DNA of 64,000 nucleotides from Streptomyces termitum (GCF_014650175.1 NZ_BMUL01000003.1:490960-554959); one strand, 5' to 3'. Positions 38,527 to 46,445 are shown, counted from the stretch's first letter. Notes: generated by a model from the letters alone, not told the origin. Numbers and translations are program-made.

Positions 38527-39440
38527 GCCGCCGCCCGGCCGTCGACGACGTGCGCGGCCCAGCGGAGCATCGCGGCGCGTTCACCGAAGCCGTCGAGCTC
38601 CGTCACCGCCTGCGCGATCAGTCCGCGCACCCGTTCGCGGGCCTGCTCCACCCCCACCAGCCGGGGGTACGTCCACTTGCCCGCGGCCCGGTCCTGGCCG
38701 ACCTCCTTGCCGAACTCCTCGAAGCTCGACGTCTCGTCGAGGATGTCGTCGACGATCTGATAGGCGAGTCCGAGGTTCCTCGCGTACGTGGCGAGGCGCT
38801 CCGTCTCGGCGTCCGTCGCCCCTCCCAGGATCGCCCCGGTGACCACCGACGCCTCGATGAGCGCGCCGGTCTTCTTGAGGTGCATCTCCTCCACGGTCAG
38901 CGGGTCGACGTCGTCACGGCCCTGGGAGTGGATGTCGATCGCCTGTCCGCCGGAGAGACCGGACGGTCCGACCACCTCGATCAGCTTGGCCATGACGCTC
39001 AGCAGCCTTTCCGGACGCAGTGAGCCGGAGTTCCGGAGTATGAACTCCAGCGCGTAGGCGAGCAGGGCGTCGCCCGCCAGGAGCGCCATGCCCTCGCCGA
39101 ACACCCGGTGGTTGGAGGGGCTGCCGCGGCGGAAGTCGTCGTCGTCCATGGCCGGCAGGTCGTCGTGGATGAGCGAAGCCGTATGCAGCATTTCCAGACC
39201 GCAGGCGGTGGGAAGCGCGACCGATATGTCGGTGTCGAATATCTGGTAGGCCAGCAGGCAGAGTGTCGGCCTTATGCGTTTTCCATCGGCCAGTAACGAG
39301 TAGGCCATGGCCTCGCGGAGCCGGGGCGGCTCCACCGAGTCGACGGATGAGCGAAGCTTTTCGTTGACCTTTTGACGAAACTCTTCCATCGGTACTGGGA
39401 AATCGGTTTCTTCCTGGGTGTTGCCCATCGTGAAAGACAC
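38523..39440 (-). CDS. Geranylgeranyl diphosphate synthase (plant/cyanobacterial type)
   Basis: 305 residues from GTG 39440. Both aspartate-rich motifs are intact: DDLPAMD at residues 93-99 (with the two-residue insertion) and DDILD at 231-235. The fifth residue before the first motif is Ala (TASLIHDD) where bacterial FPP synthases have Tyr, so chain growth to C20 is expected. LHTASLIHDDLPAMDDDDF and NHRVFGEGMALLAGDALLAYALEF closely resemble cyanobacterial/plant GGPP synthases, unlike the DDxxD type usual in Streptomyces, suggesting acquisition. Codon 49 is TTA. The start is not firm: GGGGAGAG is about 11 bases upstream of GTG 39440, and ATG 39428 is possible. Product GGPP probably feeds the cyclase at 40869. 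Confidence 0.85.
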   Translation of the reverse strand: MSFTMGNTQEETDFPVPMEEFRQKVNEKLRSSVDSVEPPRLREAMAYSLLADGKRIRPTLCLLAYQIFDTDISVALPTACGLEMLHTASLIHDDLPAMDDDDFRRGSPSNHRVFGEGMALLAGDALLAYALEFILRNSGSLRPERLLSVMAKLIEVVGPSGLSGGQAIDIHSQGRDDVDPLTVEEMHLKKTGALIEASVVTGAILGGATDAETERLATYARNLGLAYQIVDDILDETSSFEEFGKEVGQDRAAGKWTYPRLVGVEQARERVRGLIAQAVTELDGFGERAAMLRWAAHVVDGRAAA

Positions 39441-39643
39441 GAATGCTCACTCTCCCCATGAATGCGCCGACGGGCCATCGAATGATCTGAGGACGGTGAT
39501 GGCGCCGCTTCGCGGCGATGAAACAGAGACGGACGGCGGACTTCGGGGCCTTCGCTTTCATCCGGCACCCGGATGTGTCGCGTTCGGCCCGTCGGGTCCT
39601 TCGTGCGGGAATCGCAAAGACCGCGGCGTGGCGGTGGTTCTCC

Positions 39644-40669
39644 TCAGATCGCCAGGACGCGCGCGCCGGCGCCGGGCGCCGTGGGCAGCGGGCCGGCGGC
39701 CACGCTCACGCGCTTCAGCCAGCGGTCCGTGCCGTCGAACCGCGGCAGGAACGCCCGGCGGCCGTGCACGGCGCGGTAGTTGTCCACGAGCAGCGCGTCG
39801 CCCTGGCCGACCACCACGTCCCGCTGCACGCGGGTGAGCTCGCCGACGATCGCGGCCAGCGCCTCGGCGGCCTCGTCGTCGCCGGCCACCGCGGTCGTGT
39901 ACGGCGCGTCGATCCGCAGACAGGGGGACTCGGGAGCGCCGAAGAGGAGCGCGGCCGGCTCCGGGGCCTCGTGCATCGCGCGCGCCCGCCGGAGCATGTC
40001 GCTGTCCGGGGCGATCCGGGCCAGTTGGCGCAGGTGCTCCAGGTCGGGGCGGATGAGGAAGCGGCGCTGGTGGAGCACGGACCGGTGGTGATCGGTCAGC
40101 CGCACCTCGGCGACCGTGCCCAGCGTGGTCGGCACCCGGTCGGGGTTTCTGATGCCCAGGAGGGCCAGATAGCGGCACCTGTCCGGGTGGAAGCCGTCCT
40201 CGGTGTGCCACTCCAGGGCGACGGAGCCGTGGCCGCTCTGCTCCTCCCGGTCGCTCTCGACCGGCAGGAGGTTCTGCACCATCCGGCCGCGCTGGATGGT
40301 CGGCCAGGCGAAGACCTCGCCCAGGGCGGCGGCCAGCAGCGCCAGTTGCGCCTCCTCCAGCGCCTGGCGCCCGGAGTCGAGGGGTTCCTGCCAGGAGAGC
40401 GGCGTGGGCCCGCACGCGTCGGGGTCGACGCGCACTCCCGAGAGGCGCAGCGCGCACAGGGAGGGGGAGTTCTTGAACTCATTCAGTATCGAACGAACCG
40501 ATTCCGGTATTCGGTCGATGTGTTCTTTCAGGCCTTCATAGAAGGCGGGTCTCGCGGGAGACCCCTGCGCGGCCAGGGCTTTCCGGGCCGCGGTGCATAA
40601 GCCATCGGCCTCTTCCGCCGACAGCGTGTGGCCTAAAAAAGACGGAACGCGTTCCGAATCGACGTCCAC
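39644..40669 (-). CDS. Fe(II)/2-oxoglutarate oxygenase (clavaminate synthase/VioC-like)
   Basis: 341 residues from GTG 40669, with GGGGGA seven bases upstream. The iron facial triad is His155-x-Glu157 (LEWHTEDGFHP) and His302 (DNYRAVHGRRAF); an Arg for 2-oxoglutarate follows in RWLKRVSV. HTEDGFHP with RYLALLGIRNPD is characteristic of the clavaminate synthase / arginine beta-hydroxylase (VioC) branch rather than TauD, so the substrate could be an amino acid or an amino-acid-decorated terpenoid. Codons 12 and 24 are both TTA. It diverges from the membrane cyclase fusion across 199 bases holding an inverted repeat. The 203 bases between it and the GGPP synthase hold no gene. Confidence 0.82.
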   Translation of the reverse strand: MDVDSERVPSFLGHTLSAEEADGLCTAARKALAAQGSPARPAFYEGLKEHIDRIPESVRSILNEFKNSPSLCALRLSGVRVDPDACGPTPLSWQEPLDSGRQALEEAQLALLAAALGEVFAWPTIQRGRMVQNLLPVESDREEQSGHGSVALEWHTEDGFHPDRCRYLALLGIRNPDRVPTTLGTVAEVRLTDHHRSVLHQRRFLIRPDLEHLRQLARIAPDSDMLRRARAMHEAPEPAALLFGAPESPCLRIDAPYTTAVAGDDEAAEALAAIVGELTRVQRDVVVGQGDALLVDNYRAVHGRRAFLPRFDGTDRWLKRVSVAAGPLPTAPGAGARVLAI

Positions 40670-40868
40670 TGCAAGTCCCCCATGGTCGGTTGGACGTGAA
40701 GCCGTATGTCAAGTCTTCCGAGCGAGCCTGGACGGTGCGGATTCCCGATGGTACACCATGTTCATCACCCGTTCAGGTGAAGTCTTCCTGAACAGACCAC
40801 ACCGGCAACCCAGTTGAGTGTTTCCGGATCGGACGCGCTGTACGGGGGACCGGCTCTAGGAGGCTGGA
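40670..40868. promoter_or_regulatory. Divergent promoter region of the terpenoid cluster
   Basis: This gap drives both arms. It contains a perfect seven-base inverted repeat GTTCAGG-n9-CCTGAAC (40771-40793) and a near-palindrome ATGGTACACCAT (40748-40759). On the minus strand a consensus TTGACA (complement of 40707-40712) could be the -35 for the oxygenase gene, but its -10 is poor. AGGAGG at 40858-40863 is the ribosome site of the cyclase gene and decides for its TTG start. Confidence 0.5.
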
Positions 40869-42410
40869 TTGAGTACGATGCGAAATCTGAGACTGGCCGC
40901 TTCCCGGCACGTCAGGCGATTGCTGACTTCGACCGTCACCCAAGTGGCTCCGCCCATTCGGCGCGGCACCGAGACCGCCGTCGGCGAGCACCTGTACGGA
41001 CCCGTCCTCAGGCCCTCCCTGAAGCGGGAACTCCGCGCGACCCCGGTCCGGCTGACGGCGCGGTATCTCGTCTTCGCGGTGAAGCGCGCCCGCCTCGCGG
41101 CGCTCGCCCCCGAACCCGTCGGGGGCAATCTTTCCGGATATCTGGCAGAACTTCGGGACGCGGGCATCGAGAAGCTCCTGAACCGACTCTGCGCGCACAT
41201 CCCCGAGGGCGGGCGGGCCCGGCGGGAGGTCACGGAACTCGCCGACCTGGAGTTCGCGATCCGCGCGGGCGAAGCGAAGCCGGAGCACCTGCGGCGCCTC
41301 GTGGAACTGGCCCCCGGCGAACTGCGCATCGTCCGCGACCTCGGCCGGCCCTGGGACCGCGACGGCGACGCGGAGCTCCGCGAGGCGCTGCGTCCCGCCG
41401 AGAGCCTGGCCTACGTCGCGTGGGACCTGGAGCAGTACGCCTCCGCCACCGGACCGATCAGACGCACCAACATCTACGCCGCCTTCGTCGACACCTACGG
41501 CGACGCCGCCGAGGAGCGGCTGCGCGACGAGGTCGCCCACTTCGAGGCGCTGTTCGAGCGGGGACTGCGGGCGGTCGGCGCGGCGGACCGGGAGCGGCTC
41601 GAACACGCCTTCGCGCTCAGCTGCGCCCCGCTCCGGGACGCCTTACCGGCCCCGGCCGCCGACCGGCACGAGGAGGCCAACGCCGCCGAAGGCGTCTCCA
41701 GCGCCGTCGTCCTCTTCGGCCTGCTGTGCGCCCTGGGATGGCTGGTGGCTTATATCGCCATCGTCTACCGGGGATTCGCCGACCAGACCTACGGCGTGCC
41801 GCTCGCGGCCTTCTTCGCCAACCTGACCTGGGAGTTCGCCTACGGCTTCCTCCTGGACCCGCTGGGCGACTACTTCCACACCGCGAGCATCGCCGGCTTC
41901 CTGGTCGACGTGGTGATCGCCTGGCAGGTGTGGAAGTACGGCGCGGCGCAGTTCCCCGACAGCACCATCGGCCGCTACTTCCGGCCGTTCTTCGGGGTGT
42001 GCGTGGCCGCCGCCCTGTCGGTCAACTACCACGCGTTCATCGACCTGGCGGACCCCGACGGGGAGTACACCGGCTTCGGCATCAACCTGATGATGTCCAT
42101 CCTCTACCTCAAGATGCTGGAGGACCGCGGATCGCCCGCGGGCCAGTCGATGTACATCGCCCTCGGCAAATGGCTGGGCACGCTGTGCGCCTGGGTCGCC
42201 ACGGCCCTCACCGTCACCACCTCGCCGCAGCGGACCTGGCCCACCAGCTGGTCCGAGTTCGTGAAGAAGTCGCTGGGGCACCGCTCGTACCCGCTGACGC
42301 CGCTCATCAACGTCATGTACGCCTGGACGTTCCTGCTCGACGTCGCCTACTGCGTCCTGCTCCACCGCTCCCTCAAAGCCGCCGGCATGTCGCCCTGGCG
42401 CCGGCTCTGA
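40869..42410 (+). CDS. Two-domain protein: degenerate class I isoprenoid-synthase-like domain fused to a PaxB/Pyr4/DmtA-type membrane terpene cyclase
   Basis: 513 residues from TTG 40869 (AGGAGG five bases upstream; ATG 40878 is too far). Residues ~60-262 form a soluble helical domain homologous to the protein at 43045 (shared RRTNIYAAFVDTYGD / LGTLNVYAAFVRLYGD and ELAPGELRIVRDL / ELRPTDVRLLRAM). Residues ~278-513 have seven membrane helices and the hallmarks of fungal PaxB/Pyr4 and bacterial DmtA/XiaH cyclases: ANLTWEFAYGF with acid Glu322 in helix 2 and TFLLDVAYCVLLH with Asp491 in helix 7. It probably protonates and cyclises GGPP or a derivative at the membrane. Codon 259, in the linker, is TTA. 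I know of no described cyclase with this fusion. The PAP2 gene overlaps its stop. Confidence 0.75.
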   Translation: MSTMRNLRLAASRHVRRLLTSTVTQVAPPIRRGTETAVGEHLYGPVLRPSLKRELRATPVRLTARYLVFAVKRARLAALAPEPVGGNLSGYLAELRDAGIEKLLNRLCAHIPEGGRARREVTELADLEFAIRAGEAKPEHLRRLVELAPGELRIVRDLGRPWDRDGDAELREALRPAESLAYVAWDLEQYASATGPIRRTNIYAAFVDTYGDAAEERLRDEVAHFEALFERGLRAVGAADRERLEHAFALSCAPLRDALPAPAADRHEEANAAEGVSSAVVLFGLLCALGWLVAYIAIVYRGFADQTYGVPLAAFFANLTWEFAYGFLLDPLGDYFHTASIAGFLVDVVIAWQVWKYGAAQFPDSTIGRYFRPFFGVCVAAALSVNYHAFIDLADPDGEYTGFGINLMMSILYLKMLEDRGSPAGQSMYIALGKWLGTLCAWVATALTVTTSPQRTWPTSWSEFVKKSLGHRSYPLTPLINVMYAWTFLLDVAYCVLLHRSLKAAGMSPWRRL

Positions 42411-43048
42411 GCGCCCCGCTCCCCGCCGGGGCCGCGGTCGCGGCGGGGGCGCTCGCCGTGCTGACCGCGCTGGTGGCGTCCGGGAACGACGCCGTCGGAG
42501 CGTTCGACGCCTGGTTCCGGGCGGAGGCCGGCCGCGTCCTCGGGGCGTCGGCCGGCTCCTGGTACGGCCCCGGCGGGACGGCCGACGCGGTCGGCTCGGC
42601 CCTGCTGGGGGCGGGTCTGATCGCGGCGCTCGGCGTGCTGCTGCACCGCCGCAGGCCCGCCGCCGTGCTGTGGGCGCTCGGCGGCCTGAGCGTGCAGTTC
42701 GCGGTGGAGACGGCGCTCGGAACGCTGGTGGCACGGCCCCTGCCGTTGCCGGCCGACGGCTCCGCCCCCGGCCCCGGCCACGGCTTCCCGTCCGGGCACG
42801 CGGCCTCCGCGACGCTGATCCTCCTGATCCTCCTGGCCGTGCCGCGCACCGGCACGCGGACGTGGTGGTCGTGCCTCGGTCTGGGCTCGGCCCTCGTGGC
42901 GGCCGTCGGCGTCTCCCGCGTGCCGGCGGACGCCCACCACGCCACCGATGTCGCGGGAGGCGTCCTCCTGGGACTCGCGGTCGGCCTTGTGGTCGCCCGG
43001 CGCGTCGGCCTCCCCTCCCCGAAACCCTCAGGAAAGGAAACTCGATGA
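42407..43048 (+). CDS. PAP2-family membrane phosphatase
   Basis: 213 residues if it starts at CTG 42407, which overlaps the cyclase stop (CTGA) like the other junctions here and gives a complete first membrane helix (AGAAVAAGALAVLTALVASG). GTG 42458 is the conventional alternative but cuts that helix. The PAP2 motifs PSGHA (128-132) and SR-x5-H-x3-D (Ser170, Arg171, His177, Asp181) are intact; the first motif keeps RP (110-111) but has Ala where KX6RP needs Lys. Five or six membrane helices are expected. Such enzymes remove phosphate or diphosphate from isoprenoids, so it may release the cyclised alcohol, or dephosphorylate a phosphorylated product outside the membrane. Confidence 0.75.
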   Translation: MSAPLPAGAAVAAGALAVLTALVASGNDAVGAFDAWFRAEAGRVLGASAGSWYGPGGTADAVGSALLGAGLIAALGVLLHRRRPAAVLWALGGLSVQFAVETALGTLVARPLPLPADGSAPGPGHGFPSGHAASATLILLILLAVPRTGTRTWWSCLGLGSALVAAVGVSRVPADAHHATDVAGGVLLGLAVGLVVARRVGLPSPKPSGKETR

Positions 43049-43971
43049 ACGGCTTGGCCCGCCTGGCGGCGACCCCGCTGGGGAAGGCGGTGGGCATCAC
43101 CCGGGACTACGTGTCGCGGCTGTACTACGTCGTGGACGAGGTGCCGCGCGGACAGCGCTTACGCCTGACCCCCGTCCTGCTCGCCGTCGAGTACCTGGTC
43201 TACCGGGTCGACTCGCTGGCGGAACGCAACACGGAGGTGGACCTCGACGCCGAACGCACCAGCGACTACGAGGCGTTCCACACGTACAAGAGGGCCTTCG
43301 AGAAGGTCCTGCGACGCGTCGGGGCGTGGAACGAGGACGTGGCCTTCCTGGTCGACGAGGCGGAGCGGTTCATCCGCCTGGAGAACGCCACCACGTCGCG
43401 CGGCACCCTCACCCGCGGGGACTTCCTCGCCCTGGTCGAGCTGCGGCCCACCGACGTACGCCTGCTGCGGGCCATGACCTTCGCACTGCGGGGCCGCCCG
43501 ATGCCCCCCGAGACCCGGGACCTGCTCTGGCCGGTGGAAGTGCTCGCGGACATCGCGAACGACCTCCGGCACTACGAACAGGACGTCGCCCTGGGCACCC
43601 TGAACGTCTACGCCGCCTTCGTGCGGCTCTACGGCGACACGGCCGCCGCCGAGCTGCGCCGCGAGGTCGACCGGTACGAGTCGATGTTCCTGGAGCGCCT
43701 CTCCGCCCTGCCGGCCGAGCGGCGCGCGCGGGTCGCGGAGGTGTGCCGCCGCCGGTACGAGGCGGCCGTGCGGCCGTACCCCCGGACGATCACCGCGCCC
43801 CCGGCCCCCGCGCCCCCGCCCCCGCCCGGCGGCACGCGCCCGCGCGGGCGCGTCGCCGTCGGCGCGGTCCTGACCGCCGCCTCGCTCGCCGCGGCGGCCT
43901 ACGGCCTCAGACGGTTCCGGCCGTCGCACCCCACCCCCGCCCTTCGCACACCGAGAGGACACCTCGCATGA
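43045..43971 (+). CDS. Stand-alone homologue of the fusion N-terminal domain, class I isoprenoid-synthase-like, with C-terminal membrane anchor
   Basis: 308 residues; ATG 43045 overlaps the PAP2 stop (ATGA), with AAAGGAAA upstream. Residues ~40-245 are homologous to the soluble half of the cyclase fusion. It keeps charged motifs at positions that look like squalene/phytoene-synthase or terpene-synthase metal sites: YLVYRVDSLAE (50-60, Asp57/Glu60) and ANDLRHYEQDVALG (171-184, Asn172, Glu178, Asp180). The fusion has lost these (YLVFAVKRARLAA; AWDLEQYASATG). A Pro-rich linker and one membrane helix (residues ~268-287) follow. A catalytic role with the fusion as partner is inference. Codon 39 is TTA. 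Ends in an ATGA overlap with the P450 gene. Confidence 0.6.
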   Translation: MNGLARLAATPLGKAVGITRDYVSRLYYVVDEVPRGQRLRLTPVLLAVEYLVYRVDSLAERNTEVDLDAERTSDYEAFHTYKRAFEKVLRRVGAWNEDVAFLVDEAERFIRLENATTSRGTLTRGDFLALVELRPTDVRLLRAMTFALRGRPMPPETRDLLWPVEVLADIANDLRHYEQDVALGTLNVYAAFVRLYGDTAAAELRREVDRYESMFLERLSALPAERRARVAEVCRRRYEAAVRPYPRTITAPPAPAPPPPPGGTRPRGRVAVGAVLTAASLAAAAYGLRRFRPSHPTPALRTPRGHLA

Positions 43972-45167
43972 GCAGCGCGACACATCGGAGCCCGGTCGTG
44001 TTCGATCCGCTCTCCGACGGGTTCATGGAGGACCCGCACCCCCACTACGCCGAGGTGCGGCGCCACGCGCCGGTGCACGAGCACCCGGGCGGCTTCTGGA
44101 TGCTCTCCCGGCACGAGGACGTGGAGGCACTGCTGCGCGCGGAGCACTCCGTCGACAAGGGCAACGCCCGCAGCTCCGGAGCCCCCGCCCCCGCACCGCG
44201 CCGCAAAGGGCTGGCACTGATCGACCAGGACCCCCCGCACCACACCCGATTACGCGGGCTCCTCTCCCAGGCGTTCACCCCCCGGGCGATGAGCGGCGTC
44301 GAACCGGTGGTGCGCGACCTGGTCGGCGGGGCGCTGGACGACCTGGAGCGCGCCGGAGGCGGCGACCTGGTCGAGACGCTCGCCTTCCCCCTGCCGTTCG
44401 CCGTGATCACCCGGATCCTGGGGATGCCGGAGATCGACACCGCGCGCCTGCGCGAGCTGACCGGGCTGCTGGTCCGCCTGGGCGAGCCGGGGAGCGGCTC
44501 GCGCGCGAAGGAGGACCGCGCGGCCGCCGACGCGGAGATGACCGGGCTCGTCTCCGACGCGATCACCCGCAAGCACCGGGAGCGCGGCGACGACCTGCTC
44601 ACCGCCCTCATCGACGCCGAGGACGACGGCGACCGGCTCAGCCACGACGAACTGGTCGCCCAGGTCGCCATGGTCTACGTCGCCGGGTACGAGACGACCG
44701 TCAACCTGCTCTCGGGCGGGGTCCTGGCACTGCTGCGCGATCCCGACCAGCTCTCCCTCCTGCGGGCCAGGCCCGACCTCGACCGGAACGCGATCGAGGA
44801 ACTGCTCCGGTACGAGCCCCCGGTGCACCTCACCCGGCGCATCACCCTGCGCCCCCACCGGGCGGGCGAGCACGAGATCCCGGCCGGTTCGGTCGTCCTG
44901 GCGAGCCTGGCCGGGGCCAACCGCGACGAGGGGTTCTGGGGTCCGGACGCCGGCCGGCTGCGGCTGGACCGCGAGGACGCGCGCCGCCACCTCTCCTTCG
45001 GTGGAGGCGTCCACTACTGCGTCGGCGGGATGCTCGCCCGTCTTCAGGCGCGGATCGCGATCACCGGGCTGGTCCGCCGCTTCCCCGGTCTGAAACAGGC
45101 GGGGGAGGTCCGCTGGAACGGCCTCGTGAGTCTGCGCGGAGCCGCGTACCTCCCCGTCCGCGTCTGA
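43968..45167 (+). CDS. Cytochrome P450
   Basis: 399 residues from ATG 43968, overlapping the upstream stop (ATGA). All P450 landmarks are present: the I-helix oxygen-activation motif AGYETT (239-244), the K-helix ExxR (Glu278-Arg281) and the heme loop FGGGVHYCVGG with Cys351. It is a soluble bacterial class I enzyme needing ferredoxin and reductase, neither encoded here. As last gene of the rightward arm it is a probable tailoring hydroxylase of the terpenoid product. Codon 95 is TTA. An inverted repeat immediately after the stop ends the cluster. Confidence 0.93.
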   Translation: MSSATHRSPVVFDPLSDGFMEDPHPHYAEVRRHAPVHEHPGGFWMLSRHEDVEALLRAEHSVDKGNARSSGAPAPAPRRKGLALIDQDPPHHTRLRGLLSQAFTPRAMSGVEPVVRDLVGGALDDLERAGGGDLVETLAFPLPFAVITRILGMPEIDTARLRELTGLLVRLGEPGSGSRAKEDRAAADAEMTGLVSDAITRKHRERGDDLLTALIDAEDDGDRLSHDELVAQVAMVYVAGYETTVNLLSGGVLALLRDPDQLSLLRARPDLDRNAIEELLRYEPPVHLTRRITLRPHRAGEHEIPAGSVVLASLAGANRDEGFWGPDAGRLRLDREDARRHLSFGGGVHYCVGGMLARLQARIAITGLVRRFPGLKQAGEVRWNGLVSLRGAAYLPVRV

Positions 45168-45202
45168 CCGTCACGCGGGCCGCCGCGCGGGCCGCGTGAC
45201 GG
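45168..45202. terminator. Terminator-like inverted repeat at the right edge of the cluster
   Basis: Perfect 11-base arms CCGTCACGCGG (45168-45178) and CCGCGTGACGG (45192-45202) lie between the convergent P450 and PucR stops and can serve both transcripts. Confidence 0.7.
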
Positions 45203-45209
45203 GGGACGG

Positions 45210-46445
45210 TCAGAGCCGGGCCGCCTTCAGGGCCATGTGGAGCAGGAGGCGGTCCTCGCCCGTGTCCAGGTCGAGGCCGGTGAGCTGTTCGACCCGGGAG
45301 AGGCGGTAGTAGAGGGTCTGCCGGTGGATGCCGAGGGCCGCCGCCGTGCGGCCCGCCTGGCCCGCGTGGTCGAGGAACGCCTCGGCCGTGCGGGCCAGTT
45401 CCGTGTGGGCCGGGCCGAGGAGCGTCCGTACCGCCGGGTCGGGTCCGGCCGGGGGCAGGGCGGTGAGCAGCCGGTACGGGCCGAGGGCGGCCCAGCGGGC
45501 CAGCGGGCCGAGCCGGGGCTGGGCGTGGGCGGCGCGGGCGGCGGCGGTCGCCTCCCGCCAGGACAGGTCCAGGTCGGCCAGGCCCCGCCGGGGCTCGGCG
45601 AGGCCGGCGGTGGCGGCCGGGCCGCGCAGCCGCTCGGCGGCGGCGAGGGCGGGGGAGAGGTTGTCGCCGGACCGCAGCCGCACCAGTACGGCGAGCGCCC
45701 GCCGGCCCGCGTCCGCCGGGCCGTCCGGGGGATCGCCCGCCGGGCCGTCCGGCCGTCCCGCCGGGGCCCCGGCGGCGGGCCGGGCGGGAGGGCGGGCGCC
45801 GGTCGGGGCGTGCCAGGGGAGGGCGCACAGGGCGGCCGCGCCGGGCACCCCGCGCGGGGAGGGGGCGTCCTCGTCGGGCCAGGGGGCGACGCAGACCAGG
45901 GTGTGCAGGCCCTCCGCGTCCGGGCCCAGGGCGGTGCGCAGGGCGGCGACGGCCATGTCGTACCGCCAGCCCCGTTCGGCCGTCAGGACGGTCCGCAGTT
46001 CGCGGGAGAGGTCGGTGCCGGCCCGCTCCTCGTCGGCGAGCAGGTCGCCGATCCGGGCGGCGACCTCCATGGCGGCGGCCAGCCGCTCGTGGGAGGGGCC
46101 GGGCTCGGCGTCCAGGAGCCAGACGTAGCCGAGGACGACACCCCGATGGCGTACCGGGAGGCAGATCCGGTCGCGGAAGACGCCCGCGTCCGGGGCGGCG
46201 GGGATGCGGACCGGGCCGGTGGCCCGCGCGATCCCGAACCCCTCGAACCAGGCGCGGACCGCCGGGGTGGACTTCCGGGTGAGGATCGACCGGGTCCTGA
46301 CCGGGTCCATCGCCGCGTCGTCGTCGCTGTCGTGGGCCCCGAAGGCGATCAGCCCGAAGTCGCGGTTCTCCAGTGTCGCGGGGGCGCCCAGCAGCGCCGA
46401 GATCTCGTCCACCAGCTCCTGGTAATCGCCCTTCACGGGCCCCAT
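45210..46445 (-). CDS. PucR/CdaR-family transcriptional regulator
   Basis: 411 residues from ATG 46445, with GGGGGG eight bases upstream; the frame stays open to 46496, and GTG 46436 is another option. The first half has a GAF-like sensor region ([30 protein letters not shown], then [17 protein letters not shown]). The C-terminal PucR helix-turn-helix is clear in [53 protein letters not shown]. It diverges from the proline dehydrogenase gene, and such regulators commonly activate adjacent amino-acid catabolism genes, so proline-responsive control is likely. It marks the return to core sequence after the accessory cluster. Confidence 0.9.
   Translation of the reverse strand: MGPVKGDYQELVDEISALLGAPATLENRDFGLIAFGAHDSDDDAAMDPVRTRSILTRKSTPAVRAWFEGFGIARATGPVRIPAAPDAGVFRDRICLPVRHRGVVLGYVWLLDAEPGPSHERLAAAMEVAARIGDLLADEERAGTDLSRELRTVLTAERGWRYDMAVAALRTALGPDAEGLHTLVCVAPWPDEDAPSPRGVPGAAALCALPWHAPTGARPPARPAAGAPAGRPDGPAGDPPDGPADAGRRALAVLVRLRSGDNLSPALAAAERLRGPAATAGLAEPRRGLADLDLSWREATAAARAAHAQPRLGPLARWAALGPYRLLTALPPAGPDPAVRTLLGPAHTELARTAEAFLDHAGQAGRTAAALGIHRQTLYYRLSRVEQLTGLDLDTGEDRLLLHMALKAARL

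Noticed and set aside
36419..38584. Single 721-residue double Rieske fusion
   Set aside because: The upstream part is a shadow of the third Rieske gene, which is encoded in another frame; two separate overlapping genes explain the DNA fully.
40814..43048. 744-residue frame covering the cyclase and the PAP2 gene
   Set aside because: Before about 42407 the frame is out of phase with the real cyclase gene; only the C-terminal PAP2 part is real.
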